Shown here: positions 44,576-55,940 of the stretch, one piece after another
Layout: each line of letters opens with the position of its first letter
Position numbering within the stretch: the first letter of the stretch is position 1
From: Pezicula radicicola
Lineage: Eukaryota > Ascomycota > Leotiomycetes > Helotiales > Dermateaceae
Assembly (NCBI GenBank): GCA_003008705.1
Contig: PDUO01000003.1
Span: forward strand, 311,891-375,890
Direction: 5' to 3'
DNA length: 64,000 bases
Notes under the pieces: model-generated
Told to the model about the DNA's origin: nothing
What the model saw: only the letters and a program-made list of their open reading frames with translations
Database searches by the model: none
Position numbers and translations under genes: made by a program

Positions 44576-45609
44576 ATGGCGCTCTCTCTATCAGAGTCAG
44601 CAATATGCACTTCGGCCACTTACTTCAACAACAGCTTTCCCATCCTAAATGTTCAGAAAGATGCCTGCTTCGATAGTATAAATTCGTCTTGGTCTAATAG
44701 CACTGCTGCTGCTTCTTCCTGCGACAACTACTAGTTCTCAACCGCCCCCCAAATTAATGCCCTCTCAACCACGGCTTGGGAGCTAAGTCAGAGCAATTGG
44801 AGCTTCAAACATAGTGCCGACCTCTTCTCGTATCTTCCGGTCTCTAAACCGCTCTTTATTGATTACCCTATCCCAGCATGTGCATTTTCTATTTCCGGCA
44901 CCTTTTCAGACTTACAACGCTACTTAATCTGCCAACTTCTTTGTCGCTACTATTGCCTTCTTCATCCTAACTCTCCGTGGCATAGCACAACTTTTCTTCG
45001 TCACTTTGGGGACTGTATCACTCATCTATTTCGTTACGATACTCAGAAACTGAGACCGCCTTCCGGCTCACCAGCCCCTGCTATCAGCAGGAAAATGGCG
45101 AAATACTTTTGTGGTCAAACGACTTTGAGTATTCCGTCCGGCAGGCAAGCGAGTTGACTCTCATTCTGCTACTAAAGGCTGGTGGAAGACGTGAGCGCAT
45201 GATCGATGCTGGAAATACGTTGTTGTACCTTATCCAGCCTACTCACACCATTGTTGGACTGCTGGCTCTTTGCATATTTGACTTCGTGTACTGGTGTACT
45301 TGGTACTTGTGTTTTCAAGCATGTCCACGTGTACCTGCTACCCTCCTCACAACAGTCGTCGCTACATCTCTTTTCCTGGCCTTTGCGGTGGCAGTGGAAC
45401 ATGGCATCCATGCCGACGGTATACCGCAGAGTGACCTACCATATCAATTTGGACAGTGGGGACCTTGGGTAATTGCTATACTTGTGTCGATTGGAACAAT
45501 TATTGTCAAATGGCTCGAGCTTGATACACCAGGGGATATCAAGCACTCTACACCACAGGTCTGCGTTGAGATGCAGAATCTACCAGGGCGGCGTGCTATT
45601 TCAAACTAA
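44576..45609 (+). pseudogene. Decayed multi-pass membrane protein of unknown family
   Basis: From ATG 44576 the frame reads an N-terminal Asn/Ser-rich, Cys-containing domain (CFDSINSSWSNSTAAASSCD then an in-frame TAG where Gln fits), continuing FSTAPQINALSTTAWELS. Near 44912 coding sense moves to the next frame: a TAA where CAA fits, then hydrophobic ANFFVATIAFFILTL and FFVTLGTVSLIYFVTIL. Near 45045 it moves again to TETAFRLTSPCYQQENG, and the open frame then runs to TAA 45609 with helices IVGLLALCIFDFVYWCTWYL and LLTTVVATSLFLAFAVAV. N-glycosylation-like NxS/T sites in the N-terminus and about five helices suggest a former plasma-membrane protein. Three frames and two stops make it non-functional unless assembly errors are involved. 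Confidence 0.5.
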
Positions 45610-45840
45610 TCTTAAGAGACTTAAACGAGGTCAGTGGCCCAAATCAGTTAGCTACTGAAATCAAGTTTGTTACCAATAACGTATGAGTTGCTCAAGTAAG
45701 ATAAAGACTTTATGCTCCTACATCACTGTTATTTTAGACTCAGATATTTAACAAAGTACGAGTTTTGATGGCAAGGTACCTAGGTGGTCTTTATATACAG
45801 ACCACAGTGCACAAATGATTAACACCAATTATCTTTATCC

Positions 45841-46848
45841 CTACTCCACTCTATCAACAAGTCTACCACCAAGCCCAGCAACCGTCAACCTCTCAAACAC
45901 CCACCCAAAAACACGACACAAAACCTCAACAGAAAAAACCACAACCCCAAAAGCAAAAACCATAGAAACCCCCCAATGTCTCTCCAACCAAGAAATTACC
46001 CTCTCATCCAACCCCTGCCAACTCCTCCCCTCCACATTCAAAAAGAATCCATACCCTCTAACCCACGGTTCCGAAATCAGTGTAACCACTTTTCCATCTC
46101 CAATGTTCCTTCCAGAATCAATCCATTCTTCCCAAAGTAAGCTTAGGAAAAGAGGACCTGTCGATGACATAACTGTGATATATGGAAATCTCCAGTTTCG
46201 ATTATAGTTCTCGAGGGAATTTATGACGTACAGGAAGAAGGGATGGTTGCGGGTAGCACCTAATGCGTCGTTACTAATACCCGTTGGTGTTGTGAGACAG
46301 GTGAAGGCTGGGAGCGTGAGAAGTGTATCAAGGTATCGGTATGGAGAGATATCTAGATCGAGATAGATGCCACCGTAATGGTAGAGGACGAAGTAACGAA
46401 GTGTATCAGCACGTTGGATTGGATAATGATAAGATTCGTAATTTTTGAGGTGGGATGGGTAGTTTGTTGCTATGAAGTTGAGTGCTGACTCGTCGGTCCA
46501 GAACTACTTTAGTATCAGCCCACAAACTCTCTAAAGTATCTGAGGCGGGGAAAATACCATGTATTCATAATCATCATGAGATTGAACAGTACGCTGTTGT
46601 CCTTCTGCCCATTTCGATGGAATCATCTCAGTTTTGTACGTTTGGTGAATTATTTTGGGGATTACTTGTGTTTTGTTGGGAAGATTTGGGTCGTTGATCA
46701 ATGAGGTGGAAGTTATCGAGTCTGTCAGCCCATCTTCGGTGAGGAGTCGGAGGAGAGGAGTTGATTTGCGGACTAGGATACCGAGGATCAGGAAGACGAG
46801 GAAGAAGAAGATCCAGGGTCTACATGGGAGAGAGTATTGTGGAGTCAT
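45841..46848 (-). CDS. GT32-family glycosyltransferase (OCH1-like), 317 aa
   Basis: Two exons, 46558-46848 and 45841-46503, closing to 318 codons. The N-terminus is a type II anchor (PWIFFFLVFLILGILV, residues about 11-26). The catalytic part begins VIPKIIHQTYKTEMIPSKW, then YEYMFWTDESALNFIATNY across the splice, RADTLRYFVLYHYGG and IYLDLDISPYRYLD with the DXD metal/nucleotide-sugar motif. Later come TGISNDALGATRNHPF and MSSTGPLFLSLLW. This matches the Gly_transf_sug family that adds sugars to glycans or sphingolipids in the Golgi. The C-terminal 50 residues hold a second hydrophobic segment (WGVSMVFAFGVVVFSVEVL), a layout seen in some inositolphosphoceramide mannosyltransferase relatives. 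Acceptor is unknown. Confidence 0.83.
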
Positions 46849-47988
46849 GGTTGAAAGGCCTCGTTGTGGTGATGTAAAGAGTTGATGGAGAGAATGACCA
46901 AGAGAACCGAGAGGTTGGCACGCAGGTCGCAAAACTGAGACCGAATTGGCCTGAAATCTTTAGGTGGTTGGTGAATGGCAGAGTCAACTTCATGAAAAAT
47001 TTCAATTAGTTTGGAAAAAGGATATTCAGTTCTCAAAGTAGTGAATTAGATGGGCACATGGCTTTCAGTTTTTAAAACACATGTGACTGACTCCCCTATC
47101 TTCAAAAGTTCTCTCGCTTAAGGTCCTGCCTGTAACCTCACCACCTCCGCGGGCTATGCAGGTAACTGTAGTCTTTTTAAAATATCAAGAACCTAGAATT
47201 TTGGAAAGAATAGATCCCATATGAAGAAGTTTCCGTACATTTTCACGGACCAAGGTGGGAACATCAGCTAAACCAATTTACCTGCTTCGTTCCTGTCGCG
47301 GTCGCAATGGAACTTGGCAAACTCCATGACTAGATTGTAGTAATATTGGAATTACCTTAGTTGTCATAGGCTTGCTTGCTGTCTTTAGTTATTTTCGTTT
47401 AACCTGGAGTCTTAAGAGAGTGATGGAACAATGCATAAATTTTATTGTTAACAACTAGATCCAGACGCACTGGGTTATCTCTGTATTACTATTCAAGTTT
47501 ATTTGGCATAATCACTGAAATATTTTGATAGAATGACTGTTGTATTAACTTGGAGCAGGAGGGTTTTGTTGTAGGAAAGAAAGAATGATCACCAGACTTA
47601 GGCGAAACCTTTACAGCTTTTTCCAGCACATATCACCAAGTACTGGAGTTAGTCCATAGATTTTTTTTTACAGATCAGAGGGTGAAGGGACAAAACAAAG
47701 TCAAAACGCTTCAAGAGCATAAAAGAGCCATTTACAGATCAATATTTTGAATTGACAGTATCGATAGTACATAAAATCAGAACTTGTAGTGACAGACCAG
47801 AGACCCAGAAGGAAACTCGTTAAACCCAAAGAGCAAACTCCACACCAACCCTGCTATGCATAGCCCACGACAAAAGAAAACCTAAGGAAAACCTAACCCA
47901 TGCCAGCAATGCTATTTTGAATCCCCCAATGCCCACGCTCAGACCCAAAGGAAAGAAAATGGACGATTCGAACTATTGACTCGAGGAC
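46849..47988. other. Intergenic, nothing recognised
   Basis: Upstream of the GT32 gene and downstream of the modular secreted-protein gene. No RNA gene or repeat seen. Confidence 0.45.
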
Positions 47989-49896
47989 TTATGCAAAGAG
48001 CTTGCACTGTCCAGAAACAAAGGTATAAGCGACACAGGCCGAGTTACCCTCACAAGCAGCAAGGCAATCAGCCTTAGAAGCAGGTGTGCTAGTAGCAATA
48101 GGAGCAGGGTTTCCAGCTGGAATACCATTGGTTGGGGCATCGTGAGTCTGTCTAGAGATGAACTGGCGAGTCTTGCGAGAAGTAGTTCGGACCTCACGAG
48201 CCATCTTCTTACCGGTGGTAGGACCGAAGAGCGAGCAGACATTGTTGGCGAAAGTGTAAGCGACACAGTTGGAGTTTCCTTCACATGCTGCAAGGCAGGC
48301 GTCGAGTGAGTTCTCTGATGGTGTAGCGATTGGGGTTGGGTTTCCGGCTGGTTGAGCGTTTACTGGGTTGGCGTGTGATTGACGCTTGTTGTTTGTGGCT
48401 CCGAAAAGTTTGCAGGTGTTGGATTCGAAGGTGTAGGCTGTGCATGCAGCGTTGTTCTTGCATGCTGCGAGGCAGGCATCAAGGGAGTTCTCAGTTGGAG
48501 TAGCAATTGGGGTTGGGTTTCCAGCTGGTTGTTGGTTTACTGGTGCGGCGTGAGTTCCTTGTTGCTGACGCTTGTTGTTTGTAGCACCGAAAAGCTTGCA
48601 AGTGTTGGACTCGAAGGTGTAAGCTGTGCAGGCTGCATTATTCTTGCATGCTGCAAGGCAGGCATCGAGAGAGTTCTCGGTGGGGGTAGCGATTGGGGTT
48701 GGGTTTCCGGCTGGTTGCTGGTTAACTGGGGCAGCGTGAGTGCCTTGTTGTTGACGGATCATCTTGTTATTAGTTGCACCGAAGAGGTTGCAGGTATTAG
48801 ATGCAAAGGTGTATGCGACACATGATGGGTTGGCCTTGCATGCTGCGAGGCAGGCGTCAAGAGAGTTTTCTGTTGGTGTAGCGATTGGGGTTGGGTTTCC
48901 TGATGGCTGTTGGTTAACTGGTGCGTCGTGGGTTCCCTGTTGCTGTCTGATCATCTTGTTGTTTGTTGATCCGAAAAGCTTGCACTGGTTTGAAGTGAAA
49001 GTGTAAGCTACACAAGATGGGTTGTTCTTGCAGGCCGCGAGACAAGCGTCCAAGCTGGACTCAGTTGGCTCTGCAATTGGTGTTGGGTTACCGGATGGCT
49101 GCTGGTTGACTGGTGCATCGTGAGTACCCTGCTGTTGTCTGATCATTTTGTTGTTGGTAGAACCGAAGAGCTTGCACTGGTTTGAGGTGAAAGTATAAGC
49201 CACGCAAGATGGGTTATTCTTGCATGCTGCGAGACAAGCATCGAGACTGGATTCGGTCGGTTCTGCGATCGGAGTTGGGTTACCAGAAGGTTGCTGGTTT
49301 ACTGGAGCATCATGTGTGCCTTGTTGTTGACGCTTGTGTGCTCCAGACTGAGTAGAGCCAGTGCTTCCAGTCTGACCTGTAGCGCCCGTGTTGGAAGTAC
49401 TACCGGTGTTAGAGGTACTTCCAGTGCTTCCTGAAGTTCCAGTGGTAGATCCAGTGCTGGTGGTTCCGCCAGTGTTGCTCTGCTCAACGCCAGTTGGGTT
49501 GGATGTGGTAGGAACAACTGAAGGGAATGAAGAGCAACCGATGTCATATGCGACAAGATTAGTCTGTGCTGGAAGATTGGCTGCTGCTACAGAGTAGAGC
49601 AAGCACTGGTCTGCGCCGTCGACCAAGCCGAATTGGAAGGAGAGACAGCCGGATTGAGCCTGGCACTGAGCGGCGCAAAGGGCAGCAGTTGCTGGGAATT
49701 GTTAGTTAAGAACCAAGGTATAGATATTTTGTTGGATGGAAAACTCACTGATGCCAGATGGCTGAGCCAAGGGGGTCTGGCTTGTCGACCCAGAAGGAGC
49801 TGTACCACAAACAGAGCGAGCCTGAATAGCAGCCCCAGAGACAGTAGAAAAGAGAGCCGAAGCCGCAAAAGTTGCTGCAGTAAAAGCGTATTGCAT
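47989..49896 (-). CDS. Secreted modular protein with seven apple/PAN-like repeats (616 aa)
   Basis: Two exons, 49749-49896 and 47989-49691, closing to 617 codons. Residues 1 to about 22 are a signal peptide (MQYAFTAATFAASALFSTVS). A first cysteine-containing segment (ALCAAQCQAQSGCLSFQFG) leads into a Ser/Thr/Gly linker of about 60 residues (STGSTTGTSGSTGSTSNTG). From about residue 170 come seven modules of 60-65 residues. Each has an Asn/Pro/Gln-rich lead (APVNQQPSGNPTPIA) and a four-cysteine core such as SLDACLAACKNNPSCVAYTF then CKLFG, resembling PAN/apple folds that bind carbohydrate or protein. Some module borders carry dibasic sites (HKR, NKR) that Kex2 could cut. Modules 1-2 and 4-5 are nearly identical, so duplication is recent. 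A wall or surface role is likely; no exact homologue is claimed. Confidence 0.85.
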
Positions 49897-52800
49897 TTTG
49901 ACTGATTTATCGAGTAGTGACTAAAACGAAATAGTAAAAGTAAATCGATTAAGCGTAGTGTTGCGAATTTAGCGATGAGTGTTGAGAGAGAGAGAGAGAG
50001 ATGAAACTGAGAGATTGGATTGAAGCTGGAGAAGCTAAAGTATTGAATGAGATAATGAAAAGTAGCCAAAGGAAGAGACTGAAGGAAAGATGTAGAAAAT
50101 GAAGAAGATGATGAGGGTGAGGAAAGAATTTTTCTGGTTGGGACTTGATGTCCTTATATACTCTTTGGCATTCTGCAGCATTGTCCTATCCACAGCCAAG
50201 AAACTATTTTCGTTATCTCACGATGCTCGATTCAGCGTTCTAGTTCCAGTGAGAAGCGTCGTCGATGCGAGAGTCCACGTCTGCGTTTGATAGTGGACAT
50301 CGATATGGACAGGCAACGGCAAGTGGGGGTAGCCGTGCACAGGAAGGTAACACCAGACGATGTCCGACAAGTCTGTCCAAAACAAGTCATCACCCAACTT
50401 CTAGAAGGCCAAAACTTCCGGAATAAGCGTAGAAGCATATTTCAAACAAGGTTGTGGGGTGTATCTGTATGGAGAAAACAAAAAGCTGCGATAGAAATGG
50501 ATATTTTACGAATAAGCGAGGGCTGAAGGTTTCGATTCATTCAGGGGTTGACTTAAATTATGCCCTATTGGCGATCATACATAACTCACCCGAGGAAACA
50601 ATTGGCTACTACTAAAATAACTCTACAAACAAACTTACCTTGATTAGGCTTTTTCATGCCCACTTGATTGGACAATGAAAACCCCAGATTCTTTGAACTT
50701 TGAAAAGCGGTCCCGAGTGGGCATCACGTGGCGCAAATGGTTCTATGCGTTGTTTTGCATGGGCTTGTTTCGACGACGTGTTGACGAGACTCAGCCTTAC
50801 ACATGTTAATCCGGATTTGGATATCTCCACTAAAAGATGCATCATAGGTAAAACTGAATTCACCGCTTCTTGAAGGTCAAGACTCAAGTCGAAGTGTAGT
50901 TTATCTTACGAGATGGGAATTATTATTTTTTGCTTGAAGATTGATGCCTTTTTCTATGTATAGATGGTTTAGTATTAAAATCTACTAGTTTTAATTCTAA
51001 TTATAGAAAAAGTTGTAGCACTGGACTGTATCGCGGGACAACGAATGAAGGGAATATTTTAATCGGAATTGTAATTACATTGTGAGTAGCTAACTGCTCA
51101 AGCGAGTTAACGACTCAGCTCCGTACCAAGACTAAGAAGCAGTGGTATCTCGTCTGTACTCCGTATGTACCGATGCTTCATTCTGTAGTATGAGGCAAGA
51201 CATTTTCTAGCCGACGTGCATACTGTAACTTACTCAGCCCACGAGTCCACAGTCGGACTTTAAGTATGATCTTCCCCAAGATTTGGTACATGGCACGAGG
51301 CTGAGTTTGTGGAGAAGCTTGACAGCCTCTAACATTAAATTATGGGTCGTCGTCATCTACCCACACTCCAATTGGCTTGTTTCATTCACGTCCACTTCTT
51401 GAAGTCGCTTGTCCTAGGCTGATGCGTGCCAGGTTGTGGTCAGTTTGTAACTGACCTGACCGCTGCGTTTGTGTGCCCATTGTAAACTACCTGTAGGTAC
51501 GTTGCCTCTCTAAGTAGGTATAGTGCTCCCCTTCGAGTATCGTGCCTCACTATTTAAAGCACTGGCATTTGTCAATAACATGATCGCTGGGCCGATCCGT
51601 TCGTAATAAGATTGGCAAATAAATCGAGATTGGATGCGCTGAAGAACATCAGGCACAGAGGTGATTTCGAATGTAGAAACAAGAGTCTTAGGTGTTTAAT
51701 GCTTTTTATACATTTTATACAGTTTGGCCATTTGAGTTCAAAGATCCTCAAGACTAGAGAGATACTTTTTGAGGAGTTTGAGATTCTGTAGCTTGATATT
51801 ATTTAATGCTGATTTCCGTCGAAACTCCTAGAGATTTTCAATTTTTCTCGAGTCAGTTGGGTTCTTGTCGCAAAAATGGTCTTCGTACAAAAGAATAGCG
51901 CATGCCTTGTTCTGCTCGAGTGAAGATGCAAAAAAAGAGCAACCCAGGAATGCCGTTGCGCCTGTAAGATGTCCTCTATCAGGTCTCGAATGTCCAAATT
52001 CCCTCGATCGAAGCCCAATTATTGTGGGAAATGAAGCCTCTTCCTAAAGGCTAACGCAGCCCACCCTCTAATCAAGCATAGTCTACCTGGTAGCGTAATA
52101 GGGTCCACAGGCAGAGTTGAAAAGTAATTATGTTAGGATTCCGTTGCTAGTTTAGCTGCTTCAAGAGCGAAGATGGTATTATTTCTCCCGAGAGATGCAT
52201 CATTGAGAATGGGCTTTTGACAGGATGAGCACTGTCGGTCTGAAAATCCCCCACGAACTTATCAACGTTGGATGTCTTAAAGATTGATTATCAAGACTAC
52301 TTCATCCTCCAATCGCAGACGCTGTAGACACGTTGAATAATTAGGCAACAATACAGAAGGTGGCATGATTATTGCGGCGCTGTTCCGCCGACTTGATCAA
52401 TTTGTGTGGTCGTTTAGTTATTAATTAATTTATTGGTCAACTCGGCGGAACAGCTCCCACCCTACTACTGAACTAATCAAATAGTCCTGTGCTACCTACT
52501 CCACTCTATCACACACCTTAGAGGGTTTTGCAGAAGTTAAAGAATAGTACTAGAAGGATATATTAGGCTGTTAATAGCCTTACTTAGCTGTCGATTAGTT
52601 ATAAGGCATCCCGAAATACTAGCGGTTCTAATTTTTAAGAAGAGTGTTAGGAAATTAGAATACTATTAGAATTTAGGAATAGTATGACTTTTTTTGTACC
52701 TCTAGCTAGCTGTAATACTAATTTAATGCTAATATTTTAAAATAACATTGAATTAGGTAGGATATAATTAGATTTTAAACAGCTTGGGAGCTTATAGACT

Positions 52801-53271
52801 AAGTAGATAGCGACGTTCTATTTTTTCAAGTATTAAAATCGATCGATTTAACGGATTTTTCACCCATGTAAAGCTAGGCCAGGCTATATAGGGTGGAGAT
52901 GTAGTAGGGGTAGGGAAGCCTATAGGGAAACCTGCCGGCTTATAAGCGCACCAGAGAGCAAGCATATTAATATCACGTAATCTTTAACAGCCTTCATACC
53001 AGTTCCTGATGTTCGAAAATCTGACAGCCTTCCGACTTTCTAACACCCTTCTATAAAATCGTTATGGCATTGAATACGTTATTCTGAAAGAAACCATTAC
53101 TACTCGTACGTCTCTGCAGATCCCTGTCAGGTACGAGCTTTTATTATTCCTGATTTTATTGCCGGTAAACCAGATTTCGAGTAGCACGGGAGTTCAACTA
53201 TTAAAAACTCTTCAAGTCACAAAATAACGCCGCATCTCTTCATACTCTATCCATACGTCAAGTGATGCGAA
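49897..53271. other. Long gene-poor stretch
   Basis: 3.4 kb without a recognisable gene. It contains the promoter of the modular secreted-protein gene with a GA-repeat (49984-49999) and TATATA-like sequence near 50157 (minus orientation). A 76-bp inverted repeat lies at 52379-52454, and very AT-rich DNA fills 52500-53100. A CACGTG lies at 50725-50730. Confidence 0.5.
52379..52454. repeat. Inverted repeat with 23-bp arms
   Basis: The arms are 52379-52401 and 52432-52454. Read inward both begin GCTGTTCCGCCGA and match at all but two positions over 23 bp, around a 30-base AT-rich centre. The arms are GC-rich in AT-rich surroundings. It could be the two facing ends of transposons, or a small foldback element. 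Confidence 0.7.
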
Positions 53272-54285
53272 ATGAGGGCCGTCTGCGTCGATAAGAGCCG
53301 CAATCTACAGTTGAGGGACGTTCCCTCTCCCTCTGCGCCGCCACCAGGGTATGTGACGGTCAAGATCACTGCGGCGGCCATCAATCATGGAGACAAGACG
53401 TTCCTAAAATTACCTGACGCTGCAGGTGGTACGCGAGGCGTCCGCTTAGAAAGCGTTTGGGGCTCTTCGGCAGCGGGCATCGTAACCCAGATTGGGGTTG
53501 ACGTTCCAGCGCGATATATGGGTAGGAATGTTGCCATCTATCGGTCTTTGCAGCCGGACCAGGCCTTTCTTGGACTTTGGTGCGAGACAGCCCAGCTTCC
53601 GTACCAAGCATGTCTTCCACTTCCTGACCACGTTGACGCGCGAGACTACAGCGGATCGCTCGTCAATGTTGTGACCGCTTATGCCTTCTTGGAACAGGCT
53701 GTGGCGGAGGGCCATCGCGGTATCGTGGTGACTGCAGGTAGTTCTGCCACCGGACGTGCGATGACGGTTCTTGCTCGCCGACGCAACATGCCCACCCTCA
53801 TCATCGTCCGTAGCGCGGCATCGAAGGCAGAGATGCTTCAGAATGGTGTGCTGCATGTACTGGCAAGCGATGACCTGGACTTCATGCAGGATTTAGAAAC
53901 TACGGCACGCACGCTCGGTACGACAGCCGTTTTTGATGGCGTAGGAGGGGCTTTTATCAGTCAGATAATCGCAGCTTTGCCCCTTCGATCGAGCATCTAT
54001 TTTTACGGCTTTCTCTCGGGCGTCGAGAAGGTGACTTTTCACTCGTCCATCTTCATGATAAAGGATCTGACGATGAGGAGATTCAGCAACTTCGAAAGCC
54101 CAACTGTTCGTGATGGGCAGAGCCTCACGAACATGCTGGAGGATCTTGAAGGCTGCATTGAGGACCCACTGTTTAGGACACATGTAGGTCAGAATTTCGA
54201 TCTCTAGGAGTTCGAAGCGGCCATGGAGTATAATGGGGCAGGTGGCCGGAAAGCCATATTCGTGCCATCGAAGCACGAGACGTGA
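53272..54285 (+). pseudogene. Zinc-type alcohol dehydrogenase/quinone oxidoreductase-like protein with an in-frame TAG
   Basis: The frame from ATG 53272 encodes 311 residues to TAG 54205-54207, then continues in frame for 25 codons (EFEAAMEYNGAGGRKAIFVP and a short tail) to TGA 54283-54285. The N-terminal GroES-like half reads VTVKITAAAINHGDKTFLK and SSAAGIVTQIGVDVPARYMG. The Rossmann half has GIVVTAGSSATGRAMTVLA, TAVFDGVGG and IYFYGFLSG. Zinc ligands are not obvious, so it resembles quinone-oxidoreductase-type MDR proteins. The continuation restores a conserved-looking C-terminus (GGRKAIF), so the TAG probably truncates the gene rather than ending it normally; CAG to TAG is one C-to-T change. 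The remaining 311 residues could still make a partly active protein. The gene is clearly more GC-rich than its AT-rich flanks. Confidence 0.65.
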
Positions 54286-55324
54286 CAGGCTTCATAACCT
54301 CGGGCGCGGTAAGGGAGAACCATTGGGAATGAGGGTATGTCGAATCTGTGGCCTGTGATGTTGTTGGGGGAATTGAGAAGGAAGAGAGGAAGAAAGGAGG
54401 AGAGCAGTGAGAGATGGGCGGCAGGCGTTTCTTATGACTTAACATGTCGATATTCTAAACCTCGTGGGAAATTGGATCGAGACGCAGAGCGACTTTCAAA
54501 TGGAAATGTTCGCACAGAGGCAGGCGCATTCTGCTTGCATTGTAGCCTACCGAAAACGCCGATATTCTAGTTTCTGCTACTATAATAAACCTAACTCTTT
54601 AGAAACAGCTGTGCGAAATCAAGTGCTCCTAAATGCAGCAGAAAGAAAATGGTCGTACTTATACATCGCCGCAGCCCATAAATTCGTGCTACTGAATGTA
54701 GAAATTTCAATCATAGCATCGAAGCGAACAGTTTTACTATAATGTAATCGGGTATAATAATCTTATTTAAATGCGCTTTCTTACCCGTCCTCAATCTAGT
54801 CCTTATCTTTGAATTCTATGTATACTACTCAAATCCCTTATTTAGCATATAGTATAGATCTGTTAGAGAATAAACCTTACTAGTCTAGCATTACTAAGCT
54901 TTTGCTTTTGATTTGTTATATGAAGGTATCATTATATACTAGCTTGTTATAATGTAAAATTAGGAGTTTTAGCTAACAAGAGAGAGATATTATACTTAGT
55001 AATATAAAGCTAAAAGAATTATTAAAAGGTTATATCCCTTTGTCCGTCTACTCCTTTGCTTAGGGATTTGGTGCCCCTTAATTAAGCGAGCAGGTAGTCT
55101 TTGGGCTCAAACTACTAGAGCTACTTTACACATATATGCGACGTAATTTTACAATATAAGCATGTATGTATAGAAAACTGCAAGCTTCGCGGCACTCGCA
55201 CCTAGACAGAACTCTTGCCTCGGTATGGTGCTGATCCGAATATACTCAGTGAAGATAAAGGTCATGTCTTAACGCGACGGGTTAGAATTCCGAGATCGTA
55301 AGAATCTTGATAAAACATGAAGCT
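54286..55324. other. AT-rich intergenic stretch
   Basis: Strongly AT-rich from about 54740 to 55170, with no recognised gene. Part of the 50-56 kb gene-poor block. Confidence 0.45.
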
Positions 55325-55763
55325 GATTCCTCAAGGGGAAAGAGACCTCTTATATTTGATGCGATTGAATCGATGAATCTAGGTATTGTAGATCTCCTGG
55401 TTGAAATAGGCGCTGACTGCAACCCACGAGCTGTCGAAAAATTCTATAGTAAGTGGAGATAAAAATTTCTATGAATACCTCGATTCTAGGTTCTAACCAA
55501 GAATAGATGAAGCAAATGACAATGACAGTGATGAAGACTCTAAGGATTACGTGCAGACGCAGAGAAAACGAAATTCGATAAATGAGGGCTGCCTGAAAAG
55601 CTCGTTTCCACTGTATTTTGCGATGAGCTCTAAGTTCTCTGCTCCAGACTGGTTGTCAAAAATGGTTCCTATCATTCAGTCACTAATAAGAGGTGGGGCA
55701 AAACCACTACTGGAGTACAAGAAAGGCAAGCCGAGGGTAAGCAGGGGTATGGAAAATCTGTAG
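55325..55763 (+). pseudogene. Ankyrin-repeat gene remnant
   Basis: A frame near 55340-55462 reads RPLIFDAIESMNLGIVDLLV followed by EIGADCNP, which has the ankyrin pattern (start, helix, IVxLLLExGAxxN). A second frame ending at 55763 reads VPIIQSLIRGGAKPLLEYKK, again ankyrin-like (LIxxGAKP). They are separated by a stop and frame change. Only one or two repeat units remain, so the parent protein cannot be named. Confidence 0.45.
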
Positions 55764-55940
55764 AGAAATAAATCATCGAGGGGAGCAAATCTATCTACCA
55801 ATGGTATATTTGAGTCCAGCCATATCCGATTGTGCAAGAGGACAAATGTGAGAGGAATTTATCAAGGGTCAAACCTCTGCTAATTATATCTACAGTATTA
55901 TACAAATTTATAAATACAACTCCACTATCCCATCTCATCG

